From assembly GCA_028716385.1 (NCBI GenBank), contig JAQUPX010000001.1, forward strand, positions 470,775-534,774: DNA of 64,000 nt. The letters run 5' to 3'. Below are positions 45,736-56,208 of this stretch, one piece after another (within the stretch, counting starts at the first letter, position 1; the number at the start of each line of letters is the position of its first letter). The DNA comes from a bacterium (lineage in GTDB: Bacteria; Hydrothermota; UBA3073; JACQXS01; JAQTXJ01). The position numbers and the translations under genes were made by a program. Under the pieces are notes generated by a model. That model saw only the letters and a list, made by a program, of their open reading frames with translations, was not told the DNA's origin and did no database searches.

Positions 45736-48057
45736 ATGCGGAGACCTGCATTTATAACTTTTCTTGCATTTAGTTTTGGAATTATAAGTGCTTATTTCAG
45801 TAATTTCCCGTTATCCTACATTGCTTCTTTTTTACTTGTAATTTGCAGTATTTATCTTATCTCTAACATTTTTAAGTTTCCCCAAGGTGTATTAAATTTA
45901 AGTTGTATTTTTATTGTCGTTGCTTCAGGAATGTTGTTATATGAAGTATCTACGACTTTATTCCCAACAAACCATATAATAAATTATGCAGATAACGCAT
46001 CCTATAATAGAAAGGATTTTTATGTTATTGCAAAAATTATAAAAGACCCTGAAGTAAAAATTACCCAAACTATAATTGAATGCGAAGCGGAAAGCGTAGT
46101 GATAGATAGTCATAGCGTGCAGGCAGCAGGAAAAATAAATCTTACATTAGGTTATCCCGATGAAAAATTTGAATACGGGGACAGGTTAAAACTTAACAAC
46201 CCTAAATTATTAACGCCCGAATTCCCTAAGAACCCGGAAGATTTTAATTATAAAGAATTTCTTGCAAGAAATAAAATTTACGTAACTGCGCGCACATCCA
46301 ACATTGAATTTATTAATAATGCCGTGAAAGAGTTTTCTATATTGAAAATCGCCCTGAGGATAAAAAGGTTTATCAACAATACAATATCTGCCAATCTTAC
46401 TCTTAACCAGGCGAGTTTGTTAAAAGGATTAGTAACCGGTGAACGCGGATTACTCCCGCCCGAAGTATATGAGCAGTTTCAAAATACCGGCACAATACAT
46501 ATACTCGCTATTTCCGGGTTCAACGTGGGGCTTATTGCGCTTATTGTATTTTTAGGACTTACGCTGTTCAGGGTCCCTCTGGCAATAAAGAGAATCCTTA
46601 CCGCGGCATTTATTATAATTTATGCGTTTGTAGTTGGTTTAGAGCCACCCATAGTTCGTTCAACTATAATGACGATACTGGGAATGATTGCTTTGACTGC
46701 CGAAAGAGACAGCGATATGTTAAACGTAATAGCTTTTTCAGGATTGATTATATTGTTTTTTAACCCGCAGTCTCTATTTGATATAAGTTTTCAATTGTCT
46801 TTTATCGCCATAATATCTTTAATTTATTTGTCTTCTGAGGTATACACATTGCTTTTTTATAGATTGGAATTCAATGCGGGCAAATATTTGGGTTTGTTGC
46901 TTAGCACTTCATTATCTGCACAAATAGGGATTATTCCTATCGTTACTTATTATTTTTATAGAATTTCAATAATATCAATTATTGCTAATTTGTTCATAAT
47001 TCCGTTAAGTAGTTTATGCATTATATTGACTTTTTTAATAAGTTTTTTTTCTTTAATACATTTTCATTTAATGACCGGTATCTTTTCTTCGATTGCATGG
47101 ATAACGGCTACTGTTACACTTAAGTCTGCCGAATTGTTTGGCGCTGTCCCTTATGCAAATGCGTGGGTGCATAAACCGAACATAGTTTTTGTAATCTGGG
47201 AATATTTTGTAATTATAGGTATAGTAGAGTTTTTTAAATTCAATAAAGATAGAAAATTGATTATATATAATTTGTATGCATATTTATGGACATATAAACC
47301 GGAAATAAATTGTGTAGTTTGGAAACATCCTAAAATTTTAAGTATGATGTTATTTAAATTTAATAAAGGGAAAAATCTTTTTATATATGCTATATTAATA
47401 GGAATAATTATTTTTATATGGTCAAAAATTTATGTTCATAACAACTCTGAATTGAAATTGGTATGCCTGTCAAAAACAAGTGCTACAATTATTAAAACTC
47501 AGGATAAGCAGGTAATATTAATTGATGGGGGCGGCGATGTCACCGGTATGGATAAGATTTCTCCTTACCTGCGGTCGAACGGCATATCAAAAATCAATTG
47601 CGTTGTAATAACAAATCCGGATGAAGATAAAACGGATGGATTGAAATATGTTTTTAATAATTTCAAGATAAATAAAGTTATTGTTCCCGATGAATGTTTT
47701 ATGTCGTTGCAGGGGAAAAAAATATTTGAGTGTATTCGGGATAAAAATATACCATATAGTTTTATGTCAAAAGAGTATGGTTGGTTTAAGTATAATTATG
47801 GAGATGTAGATTTTTTATTTTCTATGGGAGATAAAATGTGTATGTTTGTAAAAAGCAAGAATGACAGCATTGTAGTGGCATCAAAGGAATCGGATATTGA
47901 TAAAGAAGTTCAGACTCAAAAGGTATTAGTAACGGATAGTGACGGTGCGGTATTTATAAATACGGATGGCAAAAAAATCAAATATGAAACAATGAAAGGG
48001 TTAATTACCGGAGAATCATTAAAACATAAATCCTTTAGATATTTAGGAGTTGGATAA
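45736..48057 (+). CDS. comEC: ComEC/Rec2 family competence protein
   Basis: 'GLVTGERGLLPPEVYEQFQNTGTIHILAISGFNVGLIAL', 'GLEPPIVRSTIMTILGMIAL', C-terminal metallo-beta-lactamase-like region. Confidence 0.9.
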   Translation: MRRPAFITFLAFSFGIISAYFSNFPLSYIASFLLVICSIYLISNIFKFPQGVLNLSCIFIVVASGMLLYEVSTTLFPTNHIINYADNASYNRKDFYVIAKIIKDPEVKITQTIIECEAESVVIDSHSVQAAGKINLTLGYPDEKFEYGDRLKLNNPKLLTPEFPKNPEDFNYKEFLARNKIYVTARTSNIEFINNAVKEFSILKIALRIKRFINNTISANLTLNQASLLKGLVTGERGLLPPEVYEQFQNTGTIHILAISGFNVGLIALIVFLGLTLFRVPLAIKRILTAAFIIIYAFVVGLEPPIVRSTIMTILGMIALTAERDSDMLNVIAFSGLIILFFNPQSLFDISFQLSFIAIISLIYLSSEVYTLLFYRLEFNAGKYLGLLLSTSLSAQIGIIPIVTYYFYRISIISIIANLFIIPLSSLCIILTFLISFFSLIHFHLMTGIFSSIAWITATVTLKSAELFGAVPYANAWVHKPNIVFVIWEYFVIIGIVEFFKFNKDRKLIIYNLYAYLWTYKPEINCVVWKHPKILSMMLFKFNKGKNLFIYAILIGIIIFIWSKIYVHNNSELKLVCLSKTSATIIKTQDKQVILIDGGGDVTGMDKISPYLRSNGISKINCVVITNPDEDKTDGLKYVFNNFKINKVIVPDECFMSLQGKKIFECIRDKNIPYSFMSKEYGWFKYNYGDVDFLFSMGDKMCMFVKSKNDSIVVASKESDIDKEVQTQKVLVTDSDGAVFINTDGKKIKYETMKGLITGESLKHKSFRYLGVG

Positions 48058-48058
48058 A

Positions 48059-48532
48059 CTAAATTTCAGCAGGACTATTTTGATTTTTAGGAATAAACTT
48101 TCTGATTTTTATTTTTGCTTCTTTGAGGATGCTTTGAGAGAGTTTATCGTTGTAAGGGTTAGCATAAATAACTTCTTTAATGCCCGCATTGATAATCTGC
48201 TTACTGCATATAAAACAGGGAAAATTTGTAATATACATAGAAGATTTATTTATAACAACGCCCATTTTGGCGGCTTGAATTATTGCATTTTGTTCACCGT
48301 GAAGCCCTTTACAAAGTTCGTGCCTTTCGCCTGTCGGGATTTTTAACTTTTCTCTTATGCATTCTGTTTTGGCGCAGTGCTGTATCCCGGAAGGAGCGCC
48401 GTTGTAACCTGTGGATAAAATCCTTTTGTCTTTAACGATTACTGCGCCTACTTTCCTTCTCAAGCAGGTTGACCTCTCTGCAATGAGGAAAGCGATACGC
48501 ATAAAATACTCATCCCAGCTTGGTCTTTCCAT
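48059..48532 (-). CDS. dCMP/cytidine deaminase family protein (ComEB-like)
   Basis: '[47 protein letters not shown]', '[14 protein letters not shown]', '[16 protein letters not shown]'. Confidence 0.96.
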   Translation of the reverse strand: MERPSWDEYFMRIAFLIAERSTCLRRKVGAVIVKDKRILSTGYNGAPSGIQHCAKTECIREKLKIPTGERHELCKGLHGEQNAIIQAAKMGVVINKSSMYITNFPCFICSKQIINAGIKEVIYANPYNDKLSQSILKEAKIKIRKFIPKNQNSPAEI

Positions 48533-50589
48533 TATTCGCGTTCAAAATAATCTATTGCAATTCCGGCAGGTTGTCCCCATTGAGATAAAGAGCGGGTAAA
48601 TAAAGTATCTCCCGAGGAATTGAATTTGATTACCTTGCAGCTATCCGAATCTGTTACCCAACAACTTCCATCTGGCGAATAGACTTTTACTCCCGCGGGC
48701 TTACCTAAATTATATTGGTTTATAACCTGCATCGTTCTTCCTGGATCAAAATTAATAATTACTACACGGTGATTGTCTTTATCGGCAATCCAGACTTTTT
48801 TCCCATTGTCTACACATAATGAAGGCGGGTTATTGAATCCTCCGAATTTTTCTATGATATCGCCACTGGCAGATACCCTTACTATATTGTTGCAAAACGT
48901 ATTAGCTACCCAACACTCTCCTGTTGTTGAATCAATATCTAAATAAAGACCACAAAAATCGTAAGTGGACGCTTTAATTAAAGTTCCTCCAGTATCATAC
49001 AAAAACAATCTTCCCATTTGAGCTACTCCGTTCCCGGTTATTGCCATTTCCACTGTCCATATTCTACCACGAGCCTCATCATAAGCAATGGATGATATTA
49101 CATCATAAAAGGCCGTATCGGGGTTTCCGACAGGGACAGGTATAGTTTTTAATATGTTTCCGACAGGAGAAAGTTTTGCTATTGTTTTCCAACATGCAAA
49201 TGCAATCCAGCAATTACCATCTTTATCTACGCAAGGAGTAGATGGGTTGGAGGGATTAGTCCAGCTTCCATATATTATTCCATCAAATATAGCGTTTAAA
49301 TGGTTCCCAAATCTAAACATTCGTTGGTCATAAGTAGACGCTACCCAGAGATCTCCACCGGGGGAACTTCCGGAATGCTGGTCAACACAAAGAGTTGCAG
49401 GGTTTAAAGCAGGAAATTGCTGATGACCAATTGAATCAAGAGCGGTTCCTTTAGCGCTGATATGGACAACGGGGCCATCATTTGGGAAACCTACGAATAT
49501 TGCGCCTTCTTTTATTTTAACTTTAACTTGAACAGAATCAGACCATGCAGATTGCCTTCCGCCGATATCTTTTGCCATGACTTTAACGTAAAAATTCCCA
49601 TAACAATGGAAAGGAACATTATAAATATGCGTATCTACAACTGCCTGTCCGCTTGCAACAGGTGCTGTCCAGTGAGTTGGACTGCCGTCTCCATAATCAA
49701 ACATATATAAAATAGGATTATTTTCAGGGTCAGTAGTCGTTGCAGTTGCTATGACGGGTTCATCTACATAGCAAGGAGATGCGCTTATAATGCTTGGAGC
49801 GCCCGGTGTAAAGGGAGGGGTTCCTGTGGTATCTTCAGTCGTAAAAAACCATATATCTCCTACGGATGTCGCGTTGAAAATATCTCTTGCAGATACTCTC
49901 CAATAATAAGTGGTAGCAGTTTTAAGATTAAAAGGTAATTTGTAAGAAACCGTTGCGGAATCAAAACAACTGGAGTCTTTAATTATAGTATCAGGCGAAG
50001 CAAATGAACTGTTTGTATCAAAATATACGGTGTAAAAAACAATATCCCCATCCGGTTCTCCGCTATCCCACGTTAAAGTAAGACTATCGGTTGAAAATCC
50101 TGTTGCTGCACTGTCGGGGAATGGATTGTATGGTTTAATGGGTGGCCTATTCCCATCAAGGGAAATTAAAAAACATCTGACCTCTGACCAGTCACTCCAT
50201 CTATGATAAGTTTTTGTCTGAACTTTAACACGCCAATAATATTTTGTTGTGAGTGTATCTGAAAACAGATGAGGACAGTTATAAGAATTTCCCAGCCCGG
50301 GCGCTGTAGTATCAATTAATAACGAACTGAAAGTGCTGGATTGGCTTATCTGCACACAATAGAATTCTTGTTTATTAATGGGTTTCCAGGAGAATTGTCT
50401 CTTGCCTCCCGGATGGAATTTTTCTCCGTTTATAGGTTTATCTAATATTGGTCCTTTTGCTAAAGGAGGAGTAAAAGGATTATTCAGTTTGCAACCCGAG
50501 AATATTATTATAAGTGATAAAAATAATATTAACTTACTGCTGCCGTTTTGTGACATTTTATTTTTCATAGTCTTACCAGTCATATCCAA
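48532..50589 (-). CDS. Lipoprotein with fibronectin/PKD-like domains and NHL-like repeats
   Basis: '[19 protein letters not shown]' lipobox; '[10 protein letters not shown]'; '[28 protein letters not shown]'. Confidence 0.8.
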   Translation of the reverse strand: MDMTGKTMKNKMSQNGSSKLILFLSLIIIFSGCKLNNPFTPPLAKGPILDKPINGEKFHPGGKRQFSWKPINKQEFYCVQISQSSTFSSLLIDTTAPGLGNSYNCPHLFSDTLTTKYYWRVKVQTKTYHRWSDWSEVRCFLISLDGNRPPIKPYNPFPDSAATGFSTDSLTLTWDSGEPDGDIVFYTVYFDTNSSFASPDTIIKDSSCFDSATVSYKLPFNLKTATTYYWRVSARDIFNATSVGDIWFFTTEDTTGTPPFTPGAPSIISASPCYVDEPVIATATTTDPENNPILYMFDYGDGSPTHWTAPVASGQAVVDTHIYNVPFHCYGNFYVKVMAKDIGGRQSAWSDSVQVKVKIKEGAIFVGFPNDGPVVHISAKGTALDSIGHQQFPALNPATLCVDQHSGSSPGGDLWVASTYDQRMFRFGNHLNAIFDGIIYGSWTNPSNPSTPCVDKDGNCWIAFACWKTIAKLSPVGNILKTIPVPVGNPDTAFYDVISSIAYDEARGRIWTVEMAITGNGVAQMGRLFLYDTGGTLIKASTYDFCGLYLDIDSTTGECWVANTFCNNIVRVSASGDIIEKFGGFNNPPSLCVDNGKKVWIADKDNHRVVIINFDPGRTMQVINQYNLGKPAGVKVYSPDGSCWVTDSDSCKVIKFNSSGDTLFTRSLSQWGQPAGIAIDYFERE

Positions 50590-51283
50590 CTCCTATTAAA
50601 TATACGACAAGGTTAACAGGTAAAGGAGGAGACCCCTCATCTATTGTTACGCTAATTCGTGCGAAAGAAAAATTTGTTGTAAAATATATATGCTCAAGCT
50701 GGGAAGAAAGAAAACCCTGTCTATTTTCTGCAGAGTTTTCATCCGTATTTTTAATAAAAGGTTTGAACATTAGGGAAGCGCTTATTTCCCCGAAAGTTCC
50801 TTCTTTTAGGGAAGCACTGCTTAATAATAATTTTACTCCTATTTTGGGAGTTGGTATGAAAGTTGTTTTAATCCCGCCATAAATACCGGTTCTGGTTTCA
50901 TCTATTTGATCCGAAGAAGAGAATGAACTCAATTGTCCATAAGCCAGCCCGGCTGCATCTATTCTTATCATACCAACGCAAGGGGCAATTTGGAATTTAT
51001 TAATGTCAAAACGATAATAGAGTGTTGCAATAGCACAATTTAAACCAATATGTACGTCTATGGAATCCTCTTGTGGATTGTCTTCTTTTTTTACGTTACA
51101 GTCTGCGGAAACATAAAGATTGTCAATCGAGAGTCCAATTTTCTTATAGTCATATTCTATGATAGGATTTAAAACCATTGCCGTGATGGGAACACCTACT
51201 AAATCCTGGACATTTGTTATATAAGAGGTGTTGAATCCTATATTCAACCTGTTTAACAACAACAGTAAAATCAAATTGCTCAT
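50573..51283 (-). CDS. Hypothetical outer-membrane beta-barrel-like protein
   Basis: 236 aa, alternating beta pattern, C-terminal aromatic. Confidence 0.6.
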   Translation of the reverse strand: MSNLILLLLLNRLNIGFNTSYITNVQDLVGVPITAMVLNPIIEYDYKKIGLSIDNLYVSADCNVKKEDNPQEDSIDVHIGLNCAIATLYYRFDINKFQIAPCVGMIRIDAAGLAYGQLSSFSSSDQIDETRTGIYGGIKTTFIPTPKIGVKLLLSSASLKEGTFGEISASLMFKPFIKNTDENSAENRQGFLSSQLEHIYFTTNFSFARISVTIDEGSPPLPVNLVVYLIGVGYDW

Positions 51284-51290
51284 AAATTAA

Positions 51291-52538
51291 TTATTTATTA
51301 TAAACCGGAAAACTCTTGCATAGCTCTTTAACTTCTGCGCCTATCTTTTGAATGTTGCTTTCATCCCCGGGATTAGTTAATATCTTGTCTATCCAGCCGC
51401 ATATTTTTTTTATTTCAGGTTCTTTCATTCCTCTTGTAGTAGTCGCAGGAGTCCCTATCCTTATTCCTGATGTAATAAGTGGTTTTTCCGGGTCATAAGG
51501 TATGGTATTGCGATTGACGATTATGCTTGCTTTAGTGAGCACATCTTCCGCATCCCTGCCCGTTATTTTTTTACTTCTCAAATCCACAAGTAAAAGATGC
51601 GTATCGGTTCCATCGGCTACAAGCCTATATCCTAATTTTTTGAATTCGTTTTCAAAAGTCTTTGCATTAAGCAATACTTGATTAATATAATCTTTAAATT
51701 CGGGTTGCAACGCTTCCTTGAAACAAACGGCTTTAGCGGCAATTGTATGCATATGCGGTCCGCCATGTATTCCCGGGAATACCCACTTGTCAATATTGTC
51801 TGCCCATTTGGATTTACATAATATCATCGCAGAGCGAGGACCTCTTAAGGATTTATGAGTTGTAGTAGTAACTACGTCTGCATAGGGAATAGGTGATTGA
51901 TGTAAGCCTGCGGCAACAATGCCTGCAATGTGTGCCATATCGGTTACAAGATATGCGCCTACTTTGTCTGCTATTTCACGGAATTTATCAAATTGTATTT
52001 TTCTTGAATAAGCAGAAGCGCCGCAAATTATGATTTTAGGCTTTTCGGCTTCTGCAAGTTTAGCTATATTAGAGTAATCTAAAACTTCCGTATCTCTTTC
52101 TACCTGATAATTAACGCTTTTGAACCACTTTCCGGAAAAACTAACCGGGTATCCGTGTGAAAGATGCCCGCCGTGTGGTAGGGCAAGCCCCATTATTTTA
52201 TCCCCGAAATTGGCAAGAGAAAAGAAAGTTGCCATATTTGCGGGAACACCTGATAAAGGTTGAACGTTTACGTGGTCTGCGCCAAATAATCTTTTTGCTC
52301 TCTCTACTGCAATTTCTTCTACTTTGTCAACAAATTCACATCCGCCGTAATATCTTCTGTGCGGGTATCCTTCTGCATATTTGTTCTGAAGCAAAGAGCC
52401 TTGTGCGGCTAAAACTGATTTGGATGGATAATTTTCAGAAGCAATTAAATTAAGAGTGCTTTCTTCGCGACCGGCTTCTCCCTGGATTGCATCTGTAATC
52501 TCAGGGTCAAAATTCTTTAATTCCATATATCCTCCCAT
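51291..52538 (-). CDS. glyA: Serine hydroxymethyltransferase
   Basis: 'NLIASENYPSKSVLAAQGSLLQNKYAEGYPHRRYYGGCEFVDKVE', 'VTTTTHKSLRGPRSAMILCK'. Confidence 0.98.
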   Translation of the reverse strand: MGGYMELKNFDPEITDAIQGEAGREESTLNLIASENYPSKSVLAAQGSLLQNKYAEGYPHRRYYGGCEFVDKVEEIAVERAKRLFGADHVNVQPLSGVPANMATFFSLANFGDKIMGLALPHGGHLSHGYPVSFSGKWFKSVNYQVERDTEVLDYSNIAKLAEAEKPKIIICGASAYSRKIQFDKFREIADKVGAYLVTDMAHIAGIVAAGLHQSPIPYADVVTTTTHKSLRGPRSAMILCKSKWADNIDKWVFPGIHGGPHMHTIAAKAVCFKEALQPEFKDYINQVLLNAKTFENEFKKLGYRLVADGTDTHLLLVDLRSKKITGRDAEDVLTKASIIVNRNTIPYDPEKPLITSGIRIGTPATTTRGMKEPEIKKICGWIDKILTNPGDESNIQKIGAEVKELCKSFPVYNK

Positions 52539-52750
52539 TATCTCTTTAGACTAAAATAGAGAGCGAAATTGTCAAGAAATAAAAAAGAAGTTTTTTCTAT
52601 TGACAAAAACACCAAATGTTATCATAACATAACTGTAGGTGGAAAGATATTGAGATGGGTTGTCAACTCTTTACGGAATTCGGTGTTTTTGTTCTTTTGA
52701 CGAAATATAGAAGTTGATAAAAACAAAGCGAGATAATTAGAGGGGGGAAA

Positions 52751-53785
52751 ATGAAAAAAGTTATAGTAATTGCAGGTTTAGTATTAAGCATAAGTTCAGC
52801 AGTATTTGCTCAGATAGTAGTAGATTCTTCAGAATTTTTACAGGCAATAGGGACTACTACGATAATAAACGGTGTTGATTCTGCTGTGCTTAATTTGGGA
52901 ACAACCGGTGGGCCACAGGTATGGGATTTTACGACACAACCAATGGGCAATAGAAATGCACAGAGTATTATAGTAAAGGGTAATTCCACGCCGTTCAGTG
53001 ATTCGTTTCCTACGGCTAATATAACATATCAAAAAATTAAATATGCAGACTCTTCTGCCGATACTTCTTATCAATATGAAAGACTAACAAAGGATTCTAT
53101 AATTACTCTTGGCGGGGGCGTTTCCCTAGATAGCGGTTCGTATTTTATTGTTCTTCATCCTGTTGGTTATAAACCACTGCCGATGGCTTATAATAATAGC
53201 TGGGTAGACCACTATACATATAAGTATGTCGATTATAACTTAAGTTATGATTATTATGGGTACAGTACGATAGATGCTTACGGGAAAGTAAAAATCCCTT
53301 ACGGTGAATTTAACTGCCTGCGAATAAATACACTTGATACTGTATTTTTATATCTGGAGTCCCTATTATATTATGATACATTGGTAACAAATACCTATTC
53401 CTTTGTTACAGAGAATTATGGGAGTGTTGCAGACGTGGTTTTACGTGTTGATTCTACGGATACTGTTTATAGTTTATCCCGTTTGACTTCTTTTACCGGA
53501 GTAGAAGAAAGAAATTTTAAACTTCAGAATGTGGCATTATCTATCTACCCAAATCCTTTCCCCCTGTCAACAGTTATAAAATATCAGATACCGACAGACA
53601 GCAAGGTTTCATTAAATGTTTATGACATTTCAGGCAAAATAGTTAAAGCTCTTGTCAACGAAGAAAAACAACACGGAAGCTACAGCATAAATTTTAATTC
53701 AAAAAACTATCCCACAGGTATATACTTTGCGAAGTTCCAAGCAGGGAATTACAAAGAGACAAAGAAGTTGATTTTAATAAAATAA
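52751..53785 (+). CDS. Secreted protein with T9SS sorting domain
   Basis: Signal peptide; C-terminal 'LNVYDISGKIVKALVNEEKQHGSYSINFNSKNYPTGIYFAKFQAGNYKETKKLILIK'. Confidence 0.85.
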   Translation: MKKVIVIAGLVLSISSAVFAQIVVDSSEFLQAIGTTTIINGVDSAVLNLGTTGGPQVWDFTTQPMGNRNAQSIIVKGNSTPFSDSFPTANITYQKIKYADSSADTSYQYERLTKDSIITLGGGVSLDSGSYFIVLHPVGYKPLPMAYNNSWVDHYTYKYVDYNLSYDYYGYSTIDAYGKVKIPYGEFNCLRINTLDTVFLYLESLLYYDTLVTNTYSFVTENYGSVADVVLRVDSTDTVYSLSRLTSFTGVEERNFKLQNVALSIYPNPFPLSTVIKYQIPTDSKVSLNVYDISGKIVKALVNEEKQHGSYSINFNSKNYPTGIYFAKFQAGNYKETKKLILIK

Positions 53786-53960
53786 AGTCGGAAAATACAA
53801 AAGGTTATTATTTTAGTCTCGAGTTTTTTGCGGGAAAGTTTTAGTTCTTAGTCCGTTTCAGGCGGATATTCAGCCCTTCCGGGTTTCTCTTTTATGCTTC
53901 TACTTTTCGCGTGTTAGTGTTTTTGTGGCGAATGATTTTCTGTTTCTTGATTACAAAAAC

Positions 53961-53989
53961 TTGACACTTATTATTTTGTTTGACATAAT
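53961..53989 (+). promoter_or_regulatory. Putative promoter of the btuFCD-like operon
   Basis: TTGACA - 17 nt - CATAAT, ~12 bp before ATG 54001. Confidence 0.55.
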
Positions 53990-54000
53990 CCATCTTACTA

Positions 54001-55098
54001 ATGAATTTAATATTTGTTGTTCTTTTATTTGTTGCAAACACTTATCCACAAAGGATAATATCTTTGGGACCGGTTGTTACGGAAGAGCTTTACCTTCTTG
54101 AAGTAAACGACAAGCTTGTTGCGAATACCATATATTGCCAAATTCCACAGGATGCACAAAAAAAAGAGAAAATAGGAACGTTAATGGAAATAAATATAGA
54201 AAAAATCGTATCGCTTAAACCGGATTTAGTTCTCGCTACCCCATTAAATAATCCTAAACAACTGGAGAAACTTAAAAATATGGGAATAAATGTGATTAAC
54301 TTTTCTTCTCCGGAAAACTTTCAACAAATATGTGAACAGTTTTTGAAATTAGGAAATATTGTAGGCAAAGAATTTGAATCAATAGAAATTATCAATCAGA
54401 CAGCAGAGAAAATAGATTCTATTTGTAAGAAAGTTGAAAACTTGCCAAAACCTAAAGTTTTTATTGAAGTAGGTGCGAATCCCCTATTTACGGCGCCTAA
54501 ACATTCTTTTATACATAATCTTATAGAACTTGGCGGCGGCATTAACGTTGGCGTGGACACAAAAAATGGACTTTATAGCAGGGAAAAAGTTTTAAAGCAA
54601 AATCCCGATATAATAATTATTATAACTATGGGAGTCGTTGGAGAACAGGAAAAAGAAATATGGCAAAAATATAAAACTATAAATGCGGTAAAAAACAATA
54701 AAATTTATGTCCTTGATTCTTATAGGTATTGCAGCCCGACACCCGTAGTTTTTGTTGAAGCGCTGGAAGAATTAGTTGGACTTTTCCATCCCGGAGTTTG
54801 CTCACAACAAACGGAACCCCTGAATGAAAAAACTGCCTGTCAATTAGCAACGGATTTGGCAAATCAAGAATGTGAAAGAATTTATGGAACTCGTCCATTT
54901 TTGTCGGAACATTATAAAGCAACGTTTTTCGGTGAAAGATGGCAATGGGGACAGATGGATGCAGCAGGAATTAAAGGATATTCTGCGGAAGTATCTTTTA
55001 AAAAAGACGGAACCGATAAAAAAGTTCAGGTCTTTTTTAGCACGGATAGACTTAATCGTACCAAAAACACGATTATAAAGAAAAGAGCGGTTCGGTAG
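54001..55098 (+). CDS. ABC transporter substrate-binding protein (BtuF/FepB-like) with extra C-terminal domain
   Basis: 'QRIISLGPVVTEELYLLEVNDKLVANTIYC', 'IEKIVSLKPDLVLA', 'LIELGGGINV'; ~100 aa additional C-terminus. Confidence 0.88.
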   Translation: MNLIFVVLLFVANTYPQRIISLGPVVTEELYLLEVNDKLVANTIYCQIPQDAQKKEKIGTLMEINIEKIVSLKPDLVLATPLNNPKQLEKLKNMGINVINFSSPENFQQICEQFLKLGNIVGKEFESIEIINQTAEKIDSICKKVENLPKPKVFIEVGANPLFTAPKHSFIHNLIELGGGINVGVDTKNGLYSREKVLKQNPDIIIIITMGVVGEQEKEIWQKYKTINAVKNNKIYVLDSYRYCSPTPVVFVEALEELVGLFHPGVCSQQTEPLNEKTACQLATDLANQECERIYGTRPFLSEHYKATFFGERWQWGQMDAAGIKGYSAEVSFKKDGTDKKVQVFFSTDRLNRTKNTIIKKRAVR

Positions 55099-55153
55099 CC
55101 GCAGGCGAATTAATCTTTCTTGAGTCTCTATAGATTGTTTGTTTAGAAATAAA

Positions 55154-56173
55154 ATGAAGAACAAACTATTTCGCTGGAGCATACTTATAATCGTTTTATT
55201 GATAATCCTTTTAGCAGTTAGTATTTTATCCCTCTGTATTGGTTCAACCGGTATATCATTCGACAAAATTGTGCCGTTGGTTTTAGGAGATAGAAGTTCC
55301 ATAGAACACAGCATTGTTTTTGATATACGACTGCCGCGAATTATTTTAGGATTTGCGGTCGGAAGCGCATTAAGCGTTGCAGGCGTTATATTGCAGGGAC
55401 TGTTTCGCAATCCACTCGTTGAGCCTTATACGCTTGGTATTTCAGGAGGAGCTGCACTGGGAATATGTTTGAATATTGTTCTGGGAATATATAAAATAAT
55501 GGGAGTTTTGTCTTTGCCGTTTGTGGGATTTACAGGAGCGCTTATCGTTATTTTATTTGTATATTTTCTCAGCATAAAGAAAGGAATAATGAAAATTCAG
55601 GAACTTCTTTTAACCGGGGTAATGATAAGTTTTATTACGTCCTCTCTGATTATGCTTATTATGGCTGTCTCCCGCGTAGAAAATCTCCAGGAAATTATTT
55701 TCTGGATAATGGGCTCTCTGGAAGAACCCAACTGGGTACTTATAAAAGCAGTGTTGTTAATATCCATTATAGGAGTGATAATCGCCTGCTTCTTTGCGAT
55801 AGACCTTAATGCGCTTGCTTTGGGAGAAGAATCGGCAGCGCATCTTGGCGTAAACGTGGAAAAAACCAAAAAGATACTTTTTGTTTTAGCTTCGTTGCTT
55901 ACGGGATTTAGCGTATCGGTAACCGGAATAATTGGATTCGTCGGGTTGGTTATTCCACATTTTGTCCGTATGTTTGTCGGCGGTGACCATCGGATATTAA
56001 TTATTGCATCTGCAATTGTTGGGGGAACGTTCCTTATATTGTGCGATACTCTTGCAAGAACGATTATCTCTCCGTTAGAATTGCCCGTGGGAGTTATTAC
56101 GGGAATTATAGGCGGTATAATATTTATATATTTTCTTAGTAAAAAACGTATGTTATTAGGAAATAAAAATTAA
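55154..56173 (+). CDS. FecCD/BtuC-type ABC permease
   Basis: 'FDIRLPRIILGFAVGSALSVAGVILQGLFRNPLVEPYTLGISGGAALG', 'GFVGLVIPHFVRMFVGGDHR'. Confidence 0.96.
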   Translation: MKNKLFRWSILIIVLLIILLAVSILSLCIGSTGISFDKIVPLVLGDRSSIEHSIVFDIRLPRIILGFAVGSALSVAGVILQGLFRNPLVEPYTLGISGGAALGICLNIVLGIYKIMGVLSLPFVGFTGALIVILFVYFLSIKKGIMKIQELLLTGVMISFITSSLIMLIMAVSRVENLQEIIFWIMGSLEEPNWVLIKAVLLISIIGVIIACFFAIDLNALALGEESAAHLGVNVEKTKKILFVLASLLTGFSVSVTGIIGFVGLVIPHFVRMFVGGDHRILIIASAIVGGTFLILCDTLARTIISPLELPVGVITGIIGGIIFIYFLSKKRMLLGNKN

Positions 56174-56208
56174 TCGCAAGCAAGATGCTTGCTTTACAAT
56201 GAAATAAT

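Noticed and set aside
48050-48346. 98-aa plus-strand ORF after comEC
   Set aside because: Antisense to the dCMP deaminase gene, which has intact zinc-binding motifs.
53786-54000. Cobalamin riboswitch upstream of the BtuF-like gene
   Set aside because: No recognisable B12-box (GCCACTG-type) core; the promoter lies immediately before the ATG, leaving no leader. Substrate therefore unassigned.
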